The notes under the pieces: model-generated | What the model saw: only the letters and a program-made list of their open reading frames with translations | Databases searched by the model: none | What the model was told of the DNA's origin: nothing | Shown here: piece after piece, positions 45,339 to 58,342 of the stretch | Layout of the letters: each line of letters opens with the position of its first letter | Position numbering within the stretch: the first letter of the stretch is position 1 | Origin: Maea johnstoni | Lineage: Eukaryota; Annelida; Polychaeta; Spionida; Magelonidae | Length of the DNA stretch: 64,000 nucleotides | Direction of reading: 5' to 3' | Assembly: GCA_963942565.1 (NCBI GenBank) | Contig: OZ012697.1 | Span: 14,034,449-14,098,448 of the forward strand | Made by a program: the position numbers and the translations under genes

Positions 45339-46762
45339 CAGGTACCTCTCTCTTTGAAAAATCTCTCAGATAAAAAAAGTGACACAGTAAATTGGGAGTA
45401 ACATAAGAAACTTGTCTTAGTAGTAAAATAAACCACTGGCATTGGCATTTTAAAGATATATCATGCTTCTACACTTACATTTTGCACTTACATTTTGATA
45501 TTCATAAATAGTTTGAGTGGTGCTCATATCTTGAATTGCAGATTGCAGCATTTGAAGCATCTGACACATAAGTCAGAATAAATATCAAATCAATTAAAAT
45601 TGACAGTGGTAAATGTTGCATGTATCAACTTTATTTTATATTCCATACTTTTAATTAGCATTTTACATCATAATTGCATACAATACTTAATACATGTATT
45701 TTTCATTCCAAAGAAATAATACCCTACACTGGTCATCCACCATAGATGCAATAGGCTTTGTTGAGGGAGGGAGGTTTCTATTCTCTCAACATGGTGTCCT
45801 CTACTCATAGCCTTTGTTATACTGACCACAAGCCCTTGCCAATGCCCAAAATAGAGCGAAAACCAAGGCCTAGATAGTTGAGACTAGGTTTGGTTGTTAC
45901 CTGGTACTAACTCATTTGATGAAATTGGACTAAAGTTAGGCTGGTTTAACTTCTAGACTAGGTAATAGCCGGACCAGATATCAGAGTTGACACCTAGTCT
46001 AAATTGGGTGGGTTTATCTCACCTTAATGAAATTGGCCCCGACTATCTACTCTTCCAAAATATTGTGCAAATTCATATACATTCACAAAAGTACCAACGA
46101 TTTTAACAATATTTTTCAAGTATAACACTAAGCATGAACGGGTTAATACATCTGCTGACAAGTACTGCATACATCGATATCATTGAGAAAAACATGCATA
46201 CTCTTACTATACAGATGCAATTGTATAACCTAAATAAATATTTACTGACGAGTACTACATGTGTAACCAGCAATACGGGGTGTCGGTTTCTAAAGTAAAA
46301 TATTCCAAAATATACCTTGGTAAAACAATCAATGGCTTTTAAGTACATTCTCTTGCTGCGGAAAAGCAGTCGTATATTTTGATTAAACATTGCATTTATT
46401 GACAATAATGTCACAATAACATGTATATAACTATGAAGCTATATTATAAGACAATAACAATATAGTGTACCTTATGAAAAAGAATGAACCAAATGAGATA
46501 CTAGTTCAGAACACGGCAAAATTACTGCTTTGGCTTTGAGGAAAAAAGTAACAACTATATGTCCATGCTATGATTATGATACAGACTCTGCCAGCCTGGC
46601 GGAGAGGTGTCAAATGGGTCCTAATCCTTGTACAGAGTCCGCAGCTTCTGTATTAAGATGGCCAATTTAGCCCATTTAGCTCTCTATGACCCAGCATAGT
46701 CGTCTTGCATAAGCTCTATCCCTGTAAAAATATTGTTTATCTTGCCTTTGCGGAATGTAAAA

Positions 46763-47425
46763 TTATCGAATGAAAATGTTTCCATGAGGCACGCTGTCAG
46801 GGTCTGGTACTCCAGGTTGTCCAGAGGATGTACTACATGGGTCTTGGACTGGACGCCAATTGTTTGTCCTTGCCTCAAATGAGTTAAAACGTTCAGTGTT
46901 TGTTTAGGGTGGCACCGATCCCGACATCCAGAATTGCGCATCTTGTGACTTAAACCCTACATGGGAGGGGGCTTTCCCTGGACACCTATCTGAAATGTTC
47001 CTCACATTTTTACATGAGATTGTGCCATCTCTGAATTCTACAAGGCTGCCGTTGCAGGTGAACATTGTATCCAGTGGTTAATGTTTGAGGTCACCAAAAA
47101 GTCAGATCCTATGGCACCCCATAAAGAGAACTCCATGGCATTAAAATATGTTGTGTTCTTGGGAGGGGACGTGTTAGGCATTGTAGGCCATGGCGTCATG
47201 GCATTAGTTCCCTTGTAAAAAATTGCAAAGTTTGTGAATGTGTAGGCCCAGACCAGTGTCCATCCACCACCATTGGTGTCCATGTCACAGTAACCAAGAA
47301 ATGCATTGGAAGGGCTGCCTTCATCCGGGTCCAACCAGTGGCCACCACTTGCCGCTGCAGGTCTGAGCTTCTTGATGTCTCGACATCTCTTAGTAGTGTA
47401 GCAGCACAGGCCCAAAAAGTGGCTT
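46763..47425 (-). pseudogene. Fibrinogen-related domain, terminal exon, disabled
   Basis: On minus, the frame from ~47425 reads CRDIKKLRP, GGHWLDPDEGSPSNAFLGYC, DMDTNGGGWTLVW and NAMEFSLWGAIGSDF, the start of a fibrinogen-related (FReD-like) domain of secreted invertebrate lectin-type proteins. The reading then shifts by one base after NHWIQC (near 47045-47060) and resumes as NGSLVEFRDGTISCKNV, DRCPGK, DAQFWMSGSVPP, meets an in-frame TAA (also in the 45-kb duplicate) and continues as DPCSTSSGQPG, DSVPHGNIFIR to TAA at 46763-46765. One frameshift plus one nonsense codon make a pseudogene likely. Given orientation, its 5' exon is probably the PAN exon at 56044-56362, ~8.6 kb away across an intron filled with repeats. 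Confidence 0.75.
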
Positions 47426-49199
47426 ATTTTAGGAGTAACCCCAACCGGCGGTAGACTAAGCAGCATCATAAATCAAATGAAAGCTAAGAATCTCAGGATT
47501 CAGGAACTGCATGATGCCGGAACCAAAAAGTTGTACAAGCAGAGATATCGCACCGTTTCCATGGCAACCTTTTTGAAGTAGTGAAAACACTGACAAATTA
47601 CTCAAATTATTCAATTAAATCCTTATTTGGTGGCCTTCTTACCAATATTCCTCATTCAAATTACTCCTGATAATTAATAAGGTCCTTGTCTAGTGAAAAA
47701 AAGTCAAAGTAGTGTTTGTACTGAGTGACCTCACATTTAGGGTACATATGTAGAAACGGGTAAAAAATTAGTATTTTTGGACTTTAAAGTTTTCATAAAA
47801 GGCTTATATGAGATTGTTCAGGCATGCAGTATATATTTTCAGAAAGTAGACACTGTAAGCTTTCATTTGATGTATTATTAGACTCCTGGCACATTTTGTT
47901 ACTGACGATTTGGCTTCATAGATAGTAGCTGTAGTGGGGATTTTATACACCAATTTGGTGAAAACTCACCCAATGACTATCTAACTCTAGTTTAGTGGCT
48001 ACATAGCATTATTCTTCATTCAGATTACTCTTGAAAGTTAATAAGGTCCTTGTCTAGTAAAGTTAGTGAAGTTAACTGTTAAAAATGTGCTGGTACTGAG
48101 TGACCTGGCCACGTTTAGGGTAAATATGCAGAAATGGCCAAAGACATTGTATTTTTGGAACTTTTTTGTTTGAATAAAAGGCATCATACATCAAATGAAA
48201 GATAAAAATCTCAGGATTCAGAAACTGTGTGATGCCGGAACTGAAAAGTTGTACAAACGGTGATATTGCACCATTTCCATGGCAACCTCTTGAAGTAGTG
48301 AAAACCCTAAAAAATTACTCTTCAATTAAATTCTTATTTGGTGGCCTTCTTACCAATATTCCTCATTCAAATTACTCTTGATAATTAGTAACGTCCTTGT
48401 CAAGTGGGAAAAGTGGAATAAAAAGTATTGTTTGCACTGAGTGACCTCACATTTAGGGTACATATGTAGAAACGGTAAAATTTTTAATAGAAGGCATATA
48501 TATATATAGTTGTTTAGGCATGCAACATATATTTTCGGAAAGTAGACATTGTAAGCTTTGATTTAATGTATTATTAGACTCCTTGCACATTTTTATACTG
48601 AACATTTGGCTTCATACATAGTAGCTGTGGTGGGGACTATGTACCAATTTGGTGAAAACTCAATTGCTATCTCACTGTAGTTTTCTGGCTTCATAGCATT
48701 CTTCTACATTCAAATTACTCTTGACAGTTCATAAGGTCCTTGTCTAGTGAAGTTTGTGAAGACATGTTAAAAATGTGTTTATACTGAGTGACCCCATGTT
48801 TAGGGTAAATATGCAGAAATGGCCAAAAACATTGTATTTTTGGATTTTTTTGTTTTAATGAAAGGCATATATGAGATTGAGCAGGCAAAAAATAGATATC
48901 TTCATAAAGTAGACACTATGAGCTTGCATTTGATTATTATTAGACCCTTTGCACAATTTTGGATTGTAAATATGACCTCAGTTCATAGCTGTAGTGAGGG
49001 CTTTGTACAAAAACTTGGTCATAAAGGTAACTTATTGCCATCTCACTCTACGTATGGGGCTTCCCAGCATTAATTCTCATTTAAATTACTCTTGGCAAAA
49101 ATTAGATCCCTCTTTAGTGAAAGAAAACTGTTCAGTTGTGTTTGCACAAAATGACCCCATGTTTAGAGTAAATATGCGAAAAGGGTGTTAATTTTATAT

Positions 49200-51156
49200 T
49201 TTGGACCTTTTTGTTTTAATGAAAGACATACTAGTTTTAATAAGGCAACCAATGGCTGCAATCAAGAAAGTAGACCCTCCAATCCCATTGTTTGTATCAT
49301 TCACCATATCATACTCCGTAGTGTAAATAAAGCTCCCTATAATAGTTTCAGAACTTGTCATAATAGGCCTTTTTACAAAAATTACCTGATTGCTTTATTC
49401 ATTTCTTGTACTAATGTTATCTAATTCTGGGATAGTCTAAACTGACTGGTGCCTTTGTTTGATAAAAAGAACAACCAAAAGTTGGCCAGCACATTTGCCC
49501 TCATTGACCCATAGCTTCAGGAGATGTTTGAATAATCCCGGTAAAAACCTTGATTTCCCTAGTGTTTGTCAGTTATGAAAGGTAGGATCATAATGCCAGA
49601 GGTGTCTACAACTCTATCCTGAGGTATGCTGTTAACTAGATAGATAGTACAGAGAACTTGTGTCTAGTTTAATGATATATCTATTAGGGTGTAACTTTAT
49701 GTCTATTTAATTGTATTTCAGATTATGAGGAGCAATATTAATTGCATTTGATATTGGTTTTGGGGTCCAAAGAAGTTCATTCAAATTGATTGAAAGAACA
49801 CCCTGAATACTGCTCTGTTAGTAGTTTCCAACTTGCTGGTGAGGTGTTCAACTAATCAAGGCCTGCAGCACCTCAAAAGGGCTGTTTTGATGTTTTCCTA
49901 CTAAAAGCATATTTTGAGGAGCACTGTTAACTGTAGCATAGTTCATCACTCTCCTTAAGATATTTTTTGATGCTTTATTTCATTCATAAATTATGTTCAA
50001 GGATATCTTAGATCTAGACAATTCTCTCCGATTAGAAATTCAATTGTGGATAGGTTTAGGTAGCTTTTTTCGGACTCGGTTCTTCCCCTATGCTGCTTCT
50101 ATTGGACTAGTTAGCCTATATGAAATATATATTTAGGCATCACAAATATGCCCTCCCAGCGATGTAAAAGTTTTTGGGTGAAAAATTGAAGAAACATGTA
50201 TGGTATAATCAAATGGAGCTCCTATCAATAGTAATGGACTATGGACCATCAGACTTCATAAATATGTAGAAAATATCAATTAGAAAAATGGATTCAGCTA
50301 CATGAGAAAAAAGTTTTTTTGAAATTCTAGATTGCTTAACTTAAGAACAACGTCAAAATAGAAGAAAGATGTTTCTCCTATTCGATGAAGGTTATTTATA
50401 TCAAGAGAATCCAATAACGCTTATTGCCCAACATACTTGTTTCAAGCACCAATTCTTATGGTGCAATTTGATATGGAGAAAAGAGAGAAGATGTTCGGAT
50501 TACCTCGGCTATGGATCATAGTTTTCTCAATATTTCACTATTCAGCTTCTACTGAGAGGGCTAGGTTGGAGAGTGAGGCAGGTTGTAGTTGGATTGTTTG
50601 GTTGACTCAGGTAGCAATCTCCCAATGATCCATCGATCAGCTTGTACTGAGGGGTGGGAGGGGCAAAAGTGAGGGGTGGGTTTTAGGTTGGATGTATGAG
50701 GTTGCTTAAGGGATTAGAGGAGTGGTTTGGATGACCTTTGTGCAATAACTAAACTAAATGATTCACTTGTATAAATATGGGGTGCTTGGGTAGGTGTGAT
50801 TGGGTGTGACCTGTGGTGTGATGGGTAAGCATGGTTGAAGGTGGCCTATGTTGTTGTCTGTTTCTCTGCCTCTACTGGGGTGAGGGTAAGGTATGCTTGT
50901 GGTTGACAATCCTCACTTGTCTACTTGTATATGAATGGAGGGAAAAGGGGTCCAGGGGATGTGGTACATTTATCAGCTTGTAATATGGGCTGGGGGGGGG
51001 GGGGGGGGGGGGGTGGAGTAGTCCTGGTTGTGGGAGACCTGTGATGCAATCTCTCAAGGATTAGTTTTTAGCTTGCATTATGGGTTGGAGGGAGGTTAAG
51101 CTATATTTGGGGATGACTTTTGCTGAGATGTCTCCATGATGAATTTGTCAGATGGC
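49200..51156. other. Centre of the fold-back element
   Basis: No coding exon or known repeat recognised. Contains a ~25-base poly-G run at 50991-51015. Confidence 0.5.
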
Positions 51157-51340
51157 CTACCCTGATGGCCTTGTGGTCTAAGGCATTGCCAAAGACTGCT
51201 AGGTATCTCTCAAATCCTGGCCAGGGCATGTAAGAAAGTTGTCAGTGACTTGGGGTTAGACAGTGGTTTCCGCACCAACTGGCAAAACATGACTTAGCTG
51301 CAATATTACAGAAAAGGTGACAATAATCAAAATTCCTAAT
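51157..51340 (+). mobile_element. tRNA-derived SINE, copy 2
   Basis: Same family as 6372-6583: 'cctgatggccttgtggtcta', 'aggcattgcc', 'gggcatgtaagaaagttg', 'cagtgacttggggttagaca' and '..agaaaaggtgacaataatc'. Box B is degraded. Confidence 0.65.
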
Positions 51341-52899
51341 TTATTTGTCAGCTTGTCTTATAGGTTGTGAGGGGAGGGAGACTAGCTATGGTTGGAGGTT
51401 GCAGCCCCAAGACTAAAAGACTATGTGCAACAACAACCTACGTTAGTACAAAATAGCTTTTAGGTTGGTCGATGATCCCTTATTACCTTCAAAAACATCA
51501 CATAAAATAAGATATCAGGTATTAGGCCATAGGGCATTATCTACAAAACTCAGTTCAAATGGATATCCATATTAGTTTTATTGTATATCAGGTAGCATTG
51601 GTAAATGTTGTTCAAAGTAACAAGAGTGGGAAAGAGGTTTTAAGTAAGTTTTTACCAAGTTGTCGTACATACTTCTTACTAGAGCTATACTGAATGAAGC
51701 CATATTTCTAAAACAAAAGTGCTCAAAGGGGTAGAATAACACATCAAATGAATGCTCATATTGTTTTTCTTCTATAGATAGCTATTGTTCACCTGCACAG
51801 TCTCATATATGCCTTTCATTAAAACAAAATCTCCAAAAATACACCATTTTTCCCCCATTTCATCATATTTACCCTAAACGTGGGGTCACTCAGTACTAAC
51901 ATATCTTTACCATTTGTCTTAGATAATTTCACTTGAAAACTACCTCATTAACTGTCAAGAGTAATTTGAATGAAGAATAATGCTAAAAAGCCACAAAACT
52001 AGAATGAGATGAGCATTAGGTGACTTCACCAAATTGCTGTGTATATTGCCCATATGTACAATCCAAAATTGTGAAAAGTGTCTAATAATTATCCCATACA
52101 CGCTCATAGTGTCTACTTTATGAAGATATCTATTGTTTGCCTGCACAATCTCATATATGCCTTTCATTAAAACAAAAAAGTTCCAAAAATACAATGTTTT
52201 TGGCCATTTCTGCATATTTACCCTAAACGTGGGGTCACCCAGTACAAACACATCTTTAACATTTGTCTTCATTAATTTCACTAGACAAGGACCATGTTAA
52301 CTGTTAAGAGTAATTTGAATGAAGAATAATGCTATGAAGCCAGAAAACTAGAGTGAGATAGTCATTGGGTGAGTTCTCACCAAATTGGTGTATATAGTCC
52401 CGACTACAGCTACTATCTATGAAGCCAAACCTTCAGTACCAAAATGTGCCAGGAGTCTAATAATACATAAAATGAAAGCTTACAGTGTCTACTTTCTGAA
52501 AACGTATAGTGTGTGCCTGAACAAGCTCATATAAGCCTTTTATAAAAACTTTAAAGTCCAAAAATACTATCTTTTTACCCGTTTCTACATATGTACCCTA
52601 AATGTGAGGTCACTCAGTGCAAACACTACTTAGACATTTCGTTTCACTTATTTTCACTAGACAAGGACTTCACTAATTACCATGAGTAATTTGAATAAGG
52701 AATATTGGTAAGAAGGCCACCAAATAAGGATTTAATTGAAGAGTAATTTGTCAGTGTTTTCACTATTTCAAAAAGGTTGCCATGGAAACGGTGCGATATC
52801 TCTGCTTGTACAACTTTTTGGTTCCGGCATCACGCAGTTTCTGAATCCTGAGATTCTTAGCTTTCATTTGATGTATGATGCCGCTTAGTCTACCGCCGG

Positions 52900-53122
52900 T
52901 TGGGGTCCATCCCAAAATCTGGTCCTTTGCTGCTCCACTATAGCGGCTTGCCTCAGGGATGATCCTACAAAGATATTGTAAGAAAGTTATTGATAATGTT
53001 TACAGTAACAATGATAATATTATATTCCTCCATTTTTGGTACAAGAGCTGGTAAAAAGTTGGGAAAAAATTCACTAGAAGGGGTATTGGCAATCTTCCAT
53101 ATAGCCGCACCCCACTATAATG

Positions 53123-53186
<64 letters not shown>

Positions 53187-53860
53187 TAATAAAAATGATA
53201 ATAATAATAATAGTAATAATGATAATATCAACAACAATAATAAACATAATGATAAATAAAGTAACAATAATATAATGATTATAATAATTGTAATGATAAT
53301 GTGTATGTTTTCATATAAAGACAAAGCAAATGGAAAATGTGTAACATTTTACAATTTATGACTGTAATTTATGTTTTTTTCTCAAAGTGACCGTTTTTCC
53401 TAGCCATCACCTACCATTTTTTCGATTTTCCCATCATTCTGAATTATTTATTTGCAGAATAAAACTTCTAAGTCTTCATCAATATTAGTTCTCGTGTGGG
53501 TAATGGAATACCTATCTGCCCTCTGTAAGCTATGTAACCTACAACGAATTGCACAAAAATCTAGTTGTCTAGTTCATACACTAAAGGTGCTCTCCTTCTC
53601 TATGTAAAAATAAAAATGGGTATGTTCTGAGTTACTTTTTACCACAGGGCAATGATCGATCGCGCACATAGCTTGCTTTATTTTATTTCCCCTATTGCCG
53701 CTGCAACAAAAGGAAAAGTAACTTGTTTACAGCGGCACTTGTTTTCTCTGAATGGCGTGGGTACACAGAAATAGTTACAAATAATTTAAAAAAGATGAAT
53801 AAATGGTCAGATGAATGAATGAATAAACAGAATAGATAAGTTAATAGAAAGATAAATGAA
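52900..53860. repeat. Spacer with (AAT)n microsatellites
   Basis: 53118-53260 is a run of aat/taa trinucleotides with interruptions. A second AAT run is at 53866-53922. The remainder has no recognisable feature. Confidence 0.85.
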
Positions 53861-53863
53861 TGA

Positions 53864-53921
<58 letters not shown>

Positions 53922-54385
53922 GATAATAGTTTGACACATTTCCTTCAGTTTTATACTTTACTAGCAGGCCCCAGTGCACAGCACGGGTTTGGATTCTAAG
54001 TCATACTCAATGAAGCTCAGGAAGTTCAGAGGCAGATAATAAAAAAAACTGCTATAACCACTCAAAAAAATAGAACCCTTACTGAACCATTGGCGTCGCT
54101 CTTGTTTTTTGTTTTTTCTAGTTTTCAGTCATCACCAGGAACTGTGTGACACAAACACTATTAAAATTATTATGAAATGCATCAATCAAATGGTGCTCTT
54201 ACAACTGCAAGGCATCTTGGATCTACGTCAATGTCGTCAAATGTCTACCTAGGGTATACGTCAGGGAGGGGATCCCCTTATATACCTTGCTTGCAGCCAA
54301 TATGCATGCTTTAATTATGAAAGTGCTGCATGTCCGACCCGAAAGCAGCATTGACTACACTGCAGACATGTTAGCCGCACTTGGC

Positions 54386-54590
54386 ACCACACTATGTGGC
54401 CTCATAGTATGGTTGTACACTGACAGCTTGCTGTCTCTCACAACTACATGGTTTCCCAACTTCCCATGCACATGATAAAGTTGCTAGTGATTTGTGGTCT
54501 TCGCCAGATACTCTGGCTTTCTCAACCACTAACAACGTGCTAGTCGCGGCTGCAGTATGGCAGAAAAAGTAAGGATAATCAAATTTTCCA
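54386..54590 (+). mobile_element. tRNA-derived SINE, degenerate copy 3
   Basis: Weak match to the family at 6372-6583: 'actatgtggcctcatagtat', 'gacagcttgctgtctct', 'gttgctagtgattt' and '..cagaaaaagtaaggataatc'. It sits in the extra segment of the second compound element. Confidence 0.45.
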
Positions 54591-55184
54591 ATCCTACGTC
54601 ATGTATGATAAATGGCCCCTGCAACATCTCCCTGGTAACTACACCTCGCCAGAAGTTTAATAGAGATGTAAATCAAGTAAATATTAATATCATTCCATCA
54701 AAATTCAACTCATGTATAGATTCCCCAACACCTGCACCAACTAATCAAGATACTGAAACACCACCTAAATAATAATAATAAGAGAGAGAGAGAGGGTGCG
54801 ACAACTTTTTTTAAAAGAAAGGGAGAGAAGATGCCCATAGGGGACAGGGCTCAACAGTACCCTGCCAACCCAGGAAGTCAGGCAGGGCAAGTTGGACCCA
54901 TGATCAGAAAGTCCTGCCAGGCGTTCAGTTTGCCAAGCCAATTTGATAGAACTCATGTATAAATTCCCCAAACCCCTGCCCCCACTAATCAAGATATTGT
55001 GACACCCAGGGTCTGACACTTAGATTTCAGGCTTGGGGCTCGAAAAGCTATTTTAATAAATTTAGTGGTCAAAAGCAGCATTTCTGTATTATTATACTAT
55101 ACATACTATTTTGGGCCCCTTGTCTAAAGCAAAAGCTAGGGGCATATGCCCCTGGGGAAAGACGAACCCTGGACATCACATACA

Positions 55185-55232
<48 letters not shown>

Positions 55233-55274
55233 GATGATTAAATTTCACTCAAAACAATTTAGGAGAATAGTCAA

Positions 55275-55610
55275 GGGGGCAGTCAATAAAGGGGCAGTAG
55301 AGAGACAGGGGGCAGTCAATAAAGGGGCAGTAGAGAGACAGGGGCAGTCAATAAAGGGGCAGTAGAGAGACAGGGGGCAGTCAATAAAGGGACAGTAGAG
55401 AGACGGGGCAGTCAATAAAGGGGCAGTAGAGAGACAGGGGGCAGTCGATAAAGGGGCAGTAGAGAGATAGGGGGAAGTCAATAAAGGGGCAGTAGAGAGA
55501 CAGGGGGCAGTCAATAAAGGGGCAGTAGAGTGACAGGGGGCAGTCAATAAAGGGAGAGTAGAGAGATAGGGGGAAGTCAATAACGGGGCAGTAGAGAGAT
55601 AGGGGGGCAG
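55275..55610 (+). repeat. 33-bp minisatellite, ~10 copies
   Basis: Variant of the 7985-10480 array: gagagacagggggcagtcaa followed by taaaggggcagta. Same flanks, so it is homologous, with a lower copy number. Confidence 0.93.
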
Positions 55611-56043
55611 TCGATGAGGGAGTTAATTGGAACACCACAGCCCTGCGTACACATGCACTCATTCTCCCTATGATGTAGAGTTTTTTGCAACATTGTATAA
55701 TTTTATAGACATAGTTGAAAGAGGGGGAGAGCAACATTGTATAATACTTATCAGGCATTGTCATTGGCAACCGGACCATTTTTCAAGAATAAAGGCATTA
55801 AATGCCAAAATTTCAAAAAAATAAAAGCGGCTGCACAATTGGGACACCCCCAGCTATTGAATCACAGGGGCAGTTCAGCTTGGCAGCGCGTATCCGCCGA
55901 GGAGTTAGTGGGCATCGATCCTTACTACAAGCACTGCCACTCATCCTAGTGTTCATGAAATGATTAAGCGGGAACTACACTATGGCAAAAAGTTGATGTC
56001 CAGTGAAAATGAATATTTCAGTAATTCAACTTGAGTTACTTAC

Positions 56044-56362
56044 AATCTCTGGGCAATTCGTAGTATCTGTAACCATCTTTTGGTGTCTCCCCAATATCAC
56101 CCATCCTCTGCCAGTTCAGCTGGCACATTCAATCCTTTTTGCCAAAGTTAAAGGAGACACAGTCAGTGTCAGCTTCGCAAGCCATTCCGCATTCCATAGC
56201 CGATCGCTTGAAAAGAGTTCTATAAGTTACGCCTTGAACCACTAAGTTATATGCCTGAGGGCTGTGGAACCGAAATGCATGGTTGACTCCACAAACCAAC
56301 AGCGCATTTCTAAACAAAATGCAACAGGATACCAAAAGTATCCACATTGGGAACATGTCCAT
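56044..56362 (-). pseudogene. PAN/apple-domain first exon with nonsense codon
   Basis: Minus strand, 319 nt from ATG (56362) to the donor GATT|gtaagt. It begins with a signal-peptide-like MDMFPMWILLVSCC, then a PAN/apple-type segment with SAMECGMACEADTDCVSFNF and, after a TGA at 56129-56131, continues in the same frame as MCQLNWQRMGDIGETPKDG to YYELPRD. The homologous exon at 62760-63078 has CGA (Arg78) there, so the stop is a C-to-T change at a CpG. Length and donor position are identical in both copies. The 5' flanks also align for >100 bp (gtgataggatag... to ...aaaacatat). With the broken terminal exon at 46763-47425 this copy is probably non-functional. Confidence 0.75.
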
Positions 56363-57259
56363 GCGTCAAGTATGCATGTTTAGAAGACACTGGAGCTTCA
56401 GATGTCTCTATGCTTCTTGATATATGTTTTATCGATTGATAATAGCTATCCTATCACATTGGTGCATTATGTATACGTGGATGTGTTCATAGCAACTGTA
56501 TTTGTAACCATGAGCGTGTTATTTGAAGGGTTCTGGTAATTTAACATGGGAGTATATCCATCTTTTTTTTCAATGGTGTGGGTTAACTCAACCCAGAGTC
56601 AATGTGAAACATGTACACCCCTTTTCTCCGAAAGGGGATGAACTGTCATAACTATTGACCTTTTTCCTTTTATGGCTACACAAATGATGAGACATTTCAT
56701 CATAAATATTTCTTTTGGGGACTGTGATACTCAGTTAAGACCTAACATACTAGCGGTCATGTCACACAATGCACTCAAGGTCCCAAAATACAGAGATCTC
56801 TCCTGCGACTGATCTCATTAAACCTATCACAAGCAAAGACTAGAAATCAATCCATTTGAATAGAATCTTCTCTCCTTAAACTATTTTTTATATACTATCC
56901 ATTACCCTCTGCTCATTTGAGAGCGTTTTAGTCAGTAAAGGGTACCTTTATCTTCTTTATTTGTTTTGACTTGAGCACAGACACTGATCAATTACTGCTC
57001 ATCTCTCTACTGCAGTCAGTGTGTTACTATGTGGGAATTCAAGTAAAACTTCACTCTTACTCCATATCCATATTGTTATTTCTCCTATAGAACCCCTTGT
57101 TAAACTTCTTAGTTTTCCGCAGTTGACCCCTAGTGATGATTTCAGATTTAATTTTACGTGGCGCCAGCAGCGTCATTACTAGACTTGAAACTTCAACCTA
57201 ATGTTCTTGGCATTTTCAAGGCGATATACAAAACTTGGATATTCGAATTACTTTGTAAT

Positions 57260-57326
57260 TTTAGCTAAATCATTGATATATGTATGATTGCACCTGGCAG
57301 CCAGCAGCTGACAGCTCAGGCATTGC

Positions 57327-57391
<65 letters not shown>

Positions 57392-57990
57392 ATGGGGGAG
57401 GGTTCACATGGAGTAATTGATTATGGATGCTTATATAGTAGTAGTATGTGATCATCTTTTGTCAGAGTCTAAGTAAACACTTACCTTGATGCTATTATTG
57501 TGTACATACCAACTTAGATAGAGTCTTGATTTGCATCCGTTGCCATGTTATTACCAAGATGTTAGGTGAATATATTTTATGTTTTCAAATGAAAGTAATC
57601 AATACATCAGTTGTGTGAGCACAGCCCCAGCAAAAAGACAAATAACTCCTCTGATTAGGGAGTGCAAACCAGCTTGAATCATAAGAAAATACTGAACAAA
57701 TTTATGTAGCAATGTTCTCTACTGTTACAATCCATTTCTAGTATTAAATAAAAAACCTCTGGCACCTGTGTAAGTTTTGTGGGTAAGATGCGTACAATAT
57801 CACCTGATACTATTATCTAAATTACGAGCAATGTTTTTCCTGCATAATAAACAAAAAATAACCGAACAGAAGGATTGATTATGATTCCACTACCGGACCG
57901 GTTCCAATTTAAGTATCCATTCAGCTCCCCTCTGCTGCTGCTTGTCAGGCATATTCATCAATCCCAGTGATGTAGCTAAAATTAAAAAGA
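57260..57990 (+). repeat. Copy of the ~480-bp dispersed repeat with (GA)n
   Basis: GA run at 57330-57388, followed by 'gtaattgattatggatgct', 'cagttgtgtgagcacag' and 'actcctctgattagggagtg', matching 28960-29630. No exon. Confidence 0.65.
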
Positions 57991-58342
57991 AATGATAGTA
58001 TCCATGAAGGGGTTTTCGCTGGGTACCACTACTTACAACTGGCTAGTCACAAATTAGCCACAATTGGCATAAATGTGACGAAAAACAAAATTCTAAATCC
58101 AAATCTATTGGTTCTCTTTCTCACCATCTTGGTACTCCCATGCTGTTTGGTTCTCCCTCGCATATCTTGAAATAGATGTCCAAAGGGCATGCCATAGCTA
58201 TCACAAAACAATTTTTAGATAAAGACTTTGTAAATATTTTAGATGTTTTCACTTTCGGTTGTTCAACATTAATCTAAGAAACAAATGACACCTCCACCAC
58301 TGAGGGTACCATATATAAACCTAAGGGCAACACTAGTTGCCT
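57991..58342. other. Non-coding spacer
   Basis: Nothing recognised between the repeat and the LINE 3' end. Confidence 0.45.

Larger units (their letters stand above)
43605..46992. repeat. Tandem duplication of a ~1.65-kb segment
   Basis: 43605-45338 is repeated at 45349-46992 with very few differences; a 103-codon stretch (44448-44759 and 46103-46414) is translated identically. The offset is 1744 bp before and 1655 bp after 44156-44242, because only the first copy has the 87-bp insertion there. The unit includes the end of the fibrinogen-related exon, so that exon fragment exists twice. Confidence 0.93.
47462..52893. repeat. Large fold-back element
   Basis: The left arm (47462-~49170) and right arm (~51720-52893) are inverted copies, beginning and ending with 'ccccaaccggcggtagacta'. 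Arm sequence includes 'gttgccatggaaacggtgcg', 'ttggtggccttcttaccaat' and 'tagggtacatatgtagaaac'. The left arm itself has a diverged ~700-bp internal repeat (47480 versus 48190). The ~2.5-kb centre is unrelated. No transposase seen. It may be a TIR-type non-autonomous transposon or an inverted duplication, and it sits in the putative long intron of the PAN/fibrinogen pseudogene. Confidence 0.75.
53957..55780 (+). mobile_element. Compound repeat element with 33-bp minisatellite, copy 2
   Basis: Same order of blocks as 7311-10740, starting 'tactagcaggccccagtgca' and ending in the 'agagggggagagcaacattg' tail. It differs by ~600 extra bases (54106-54712) that include a degenerate SINE, and by a much shorter minisatellite (~10 units). 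A short frame ending SCIDSPTPAPTNQDTETPPK is conserved in both copies just before the GA tract. Confidence 0.6.
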
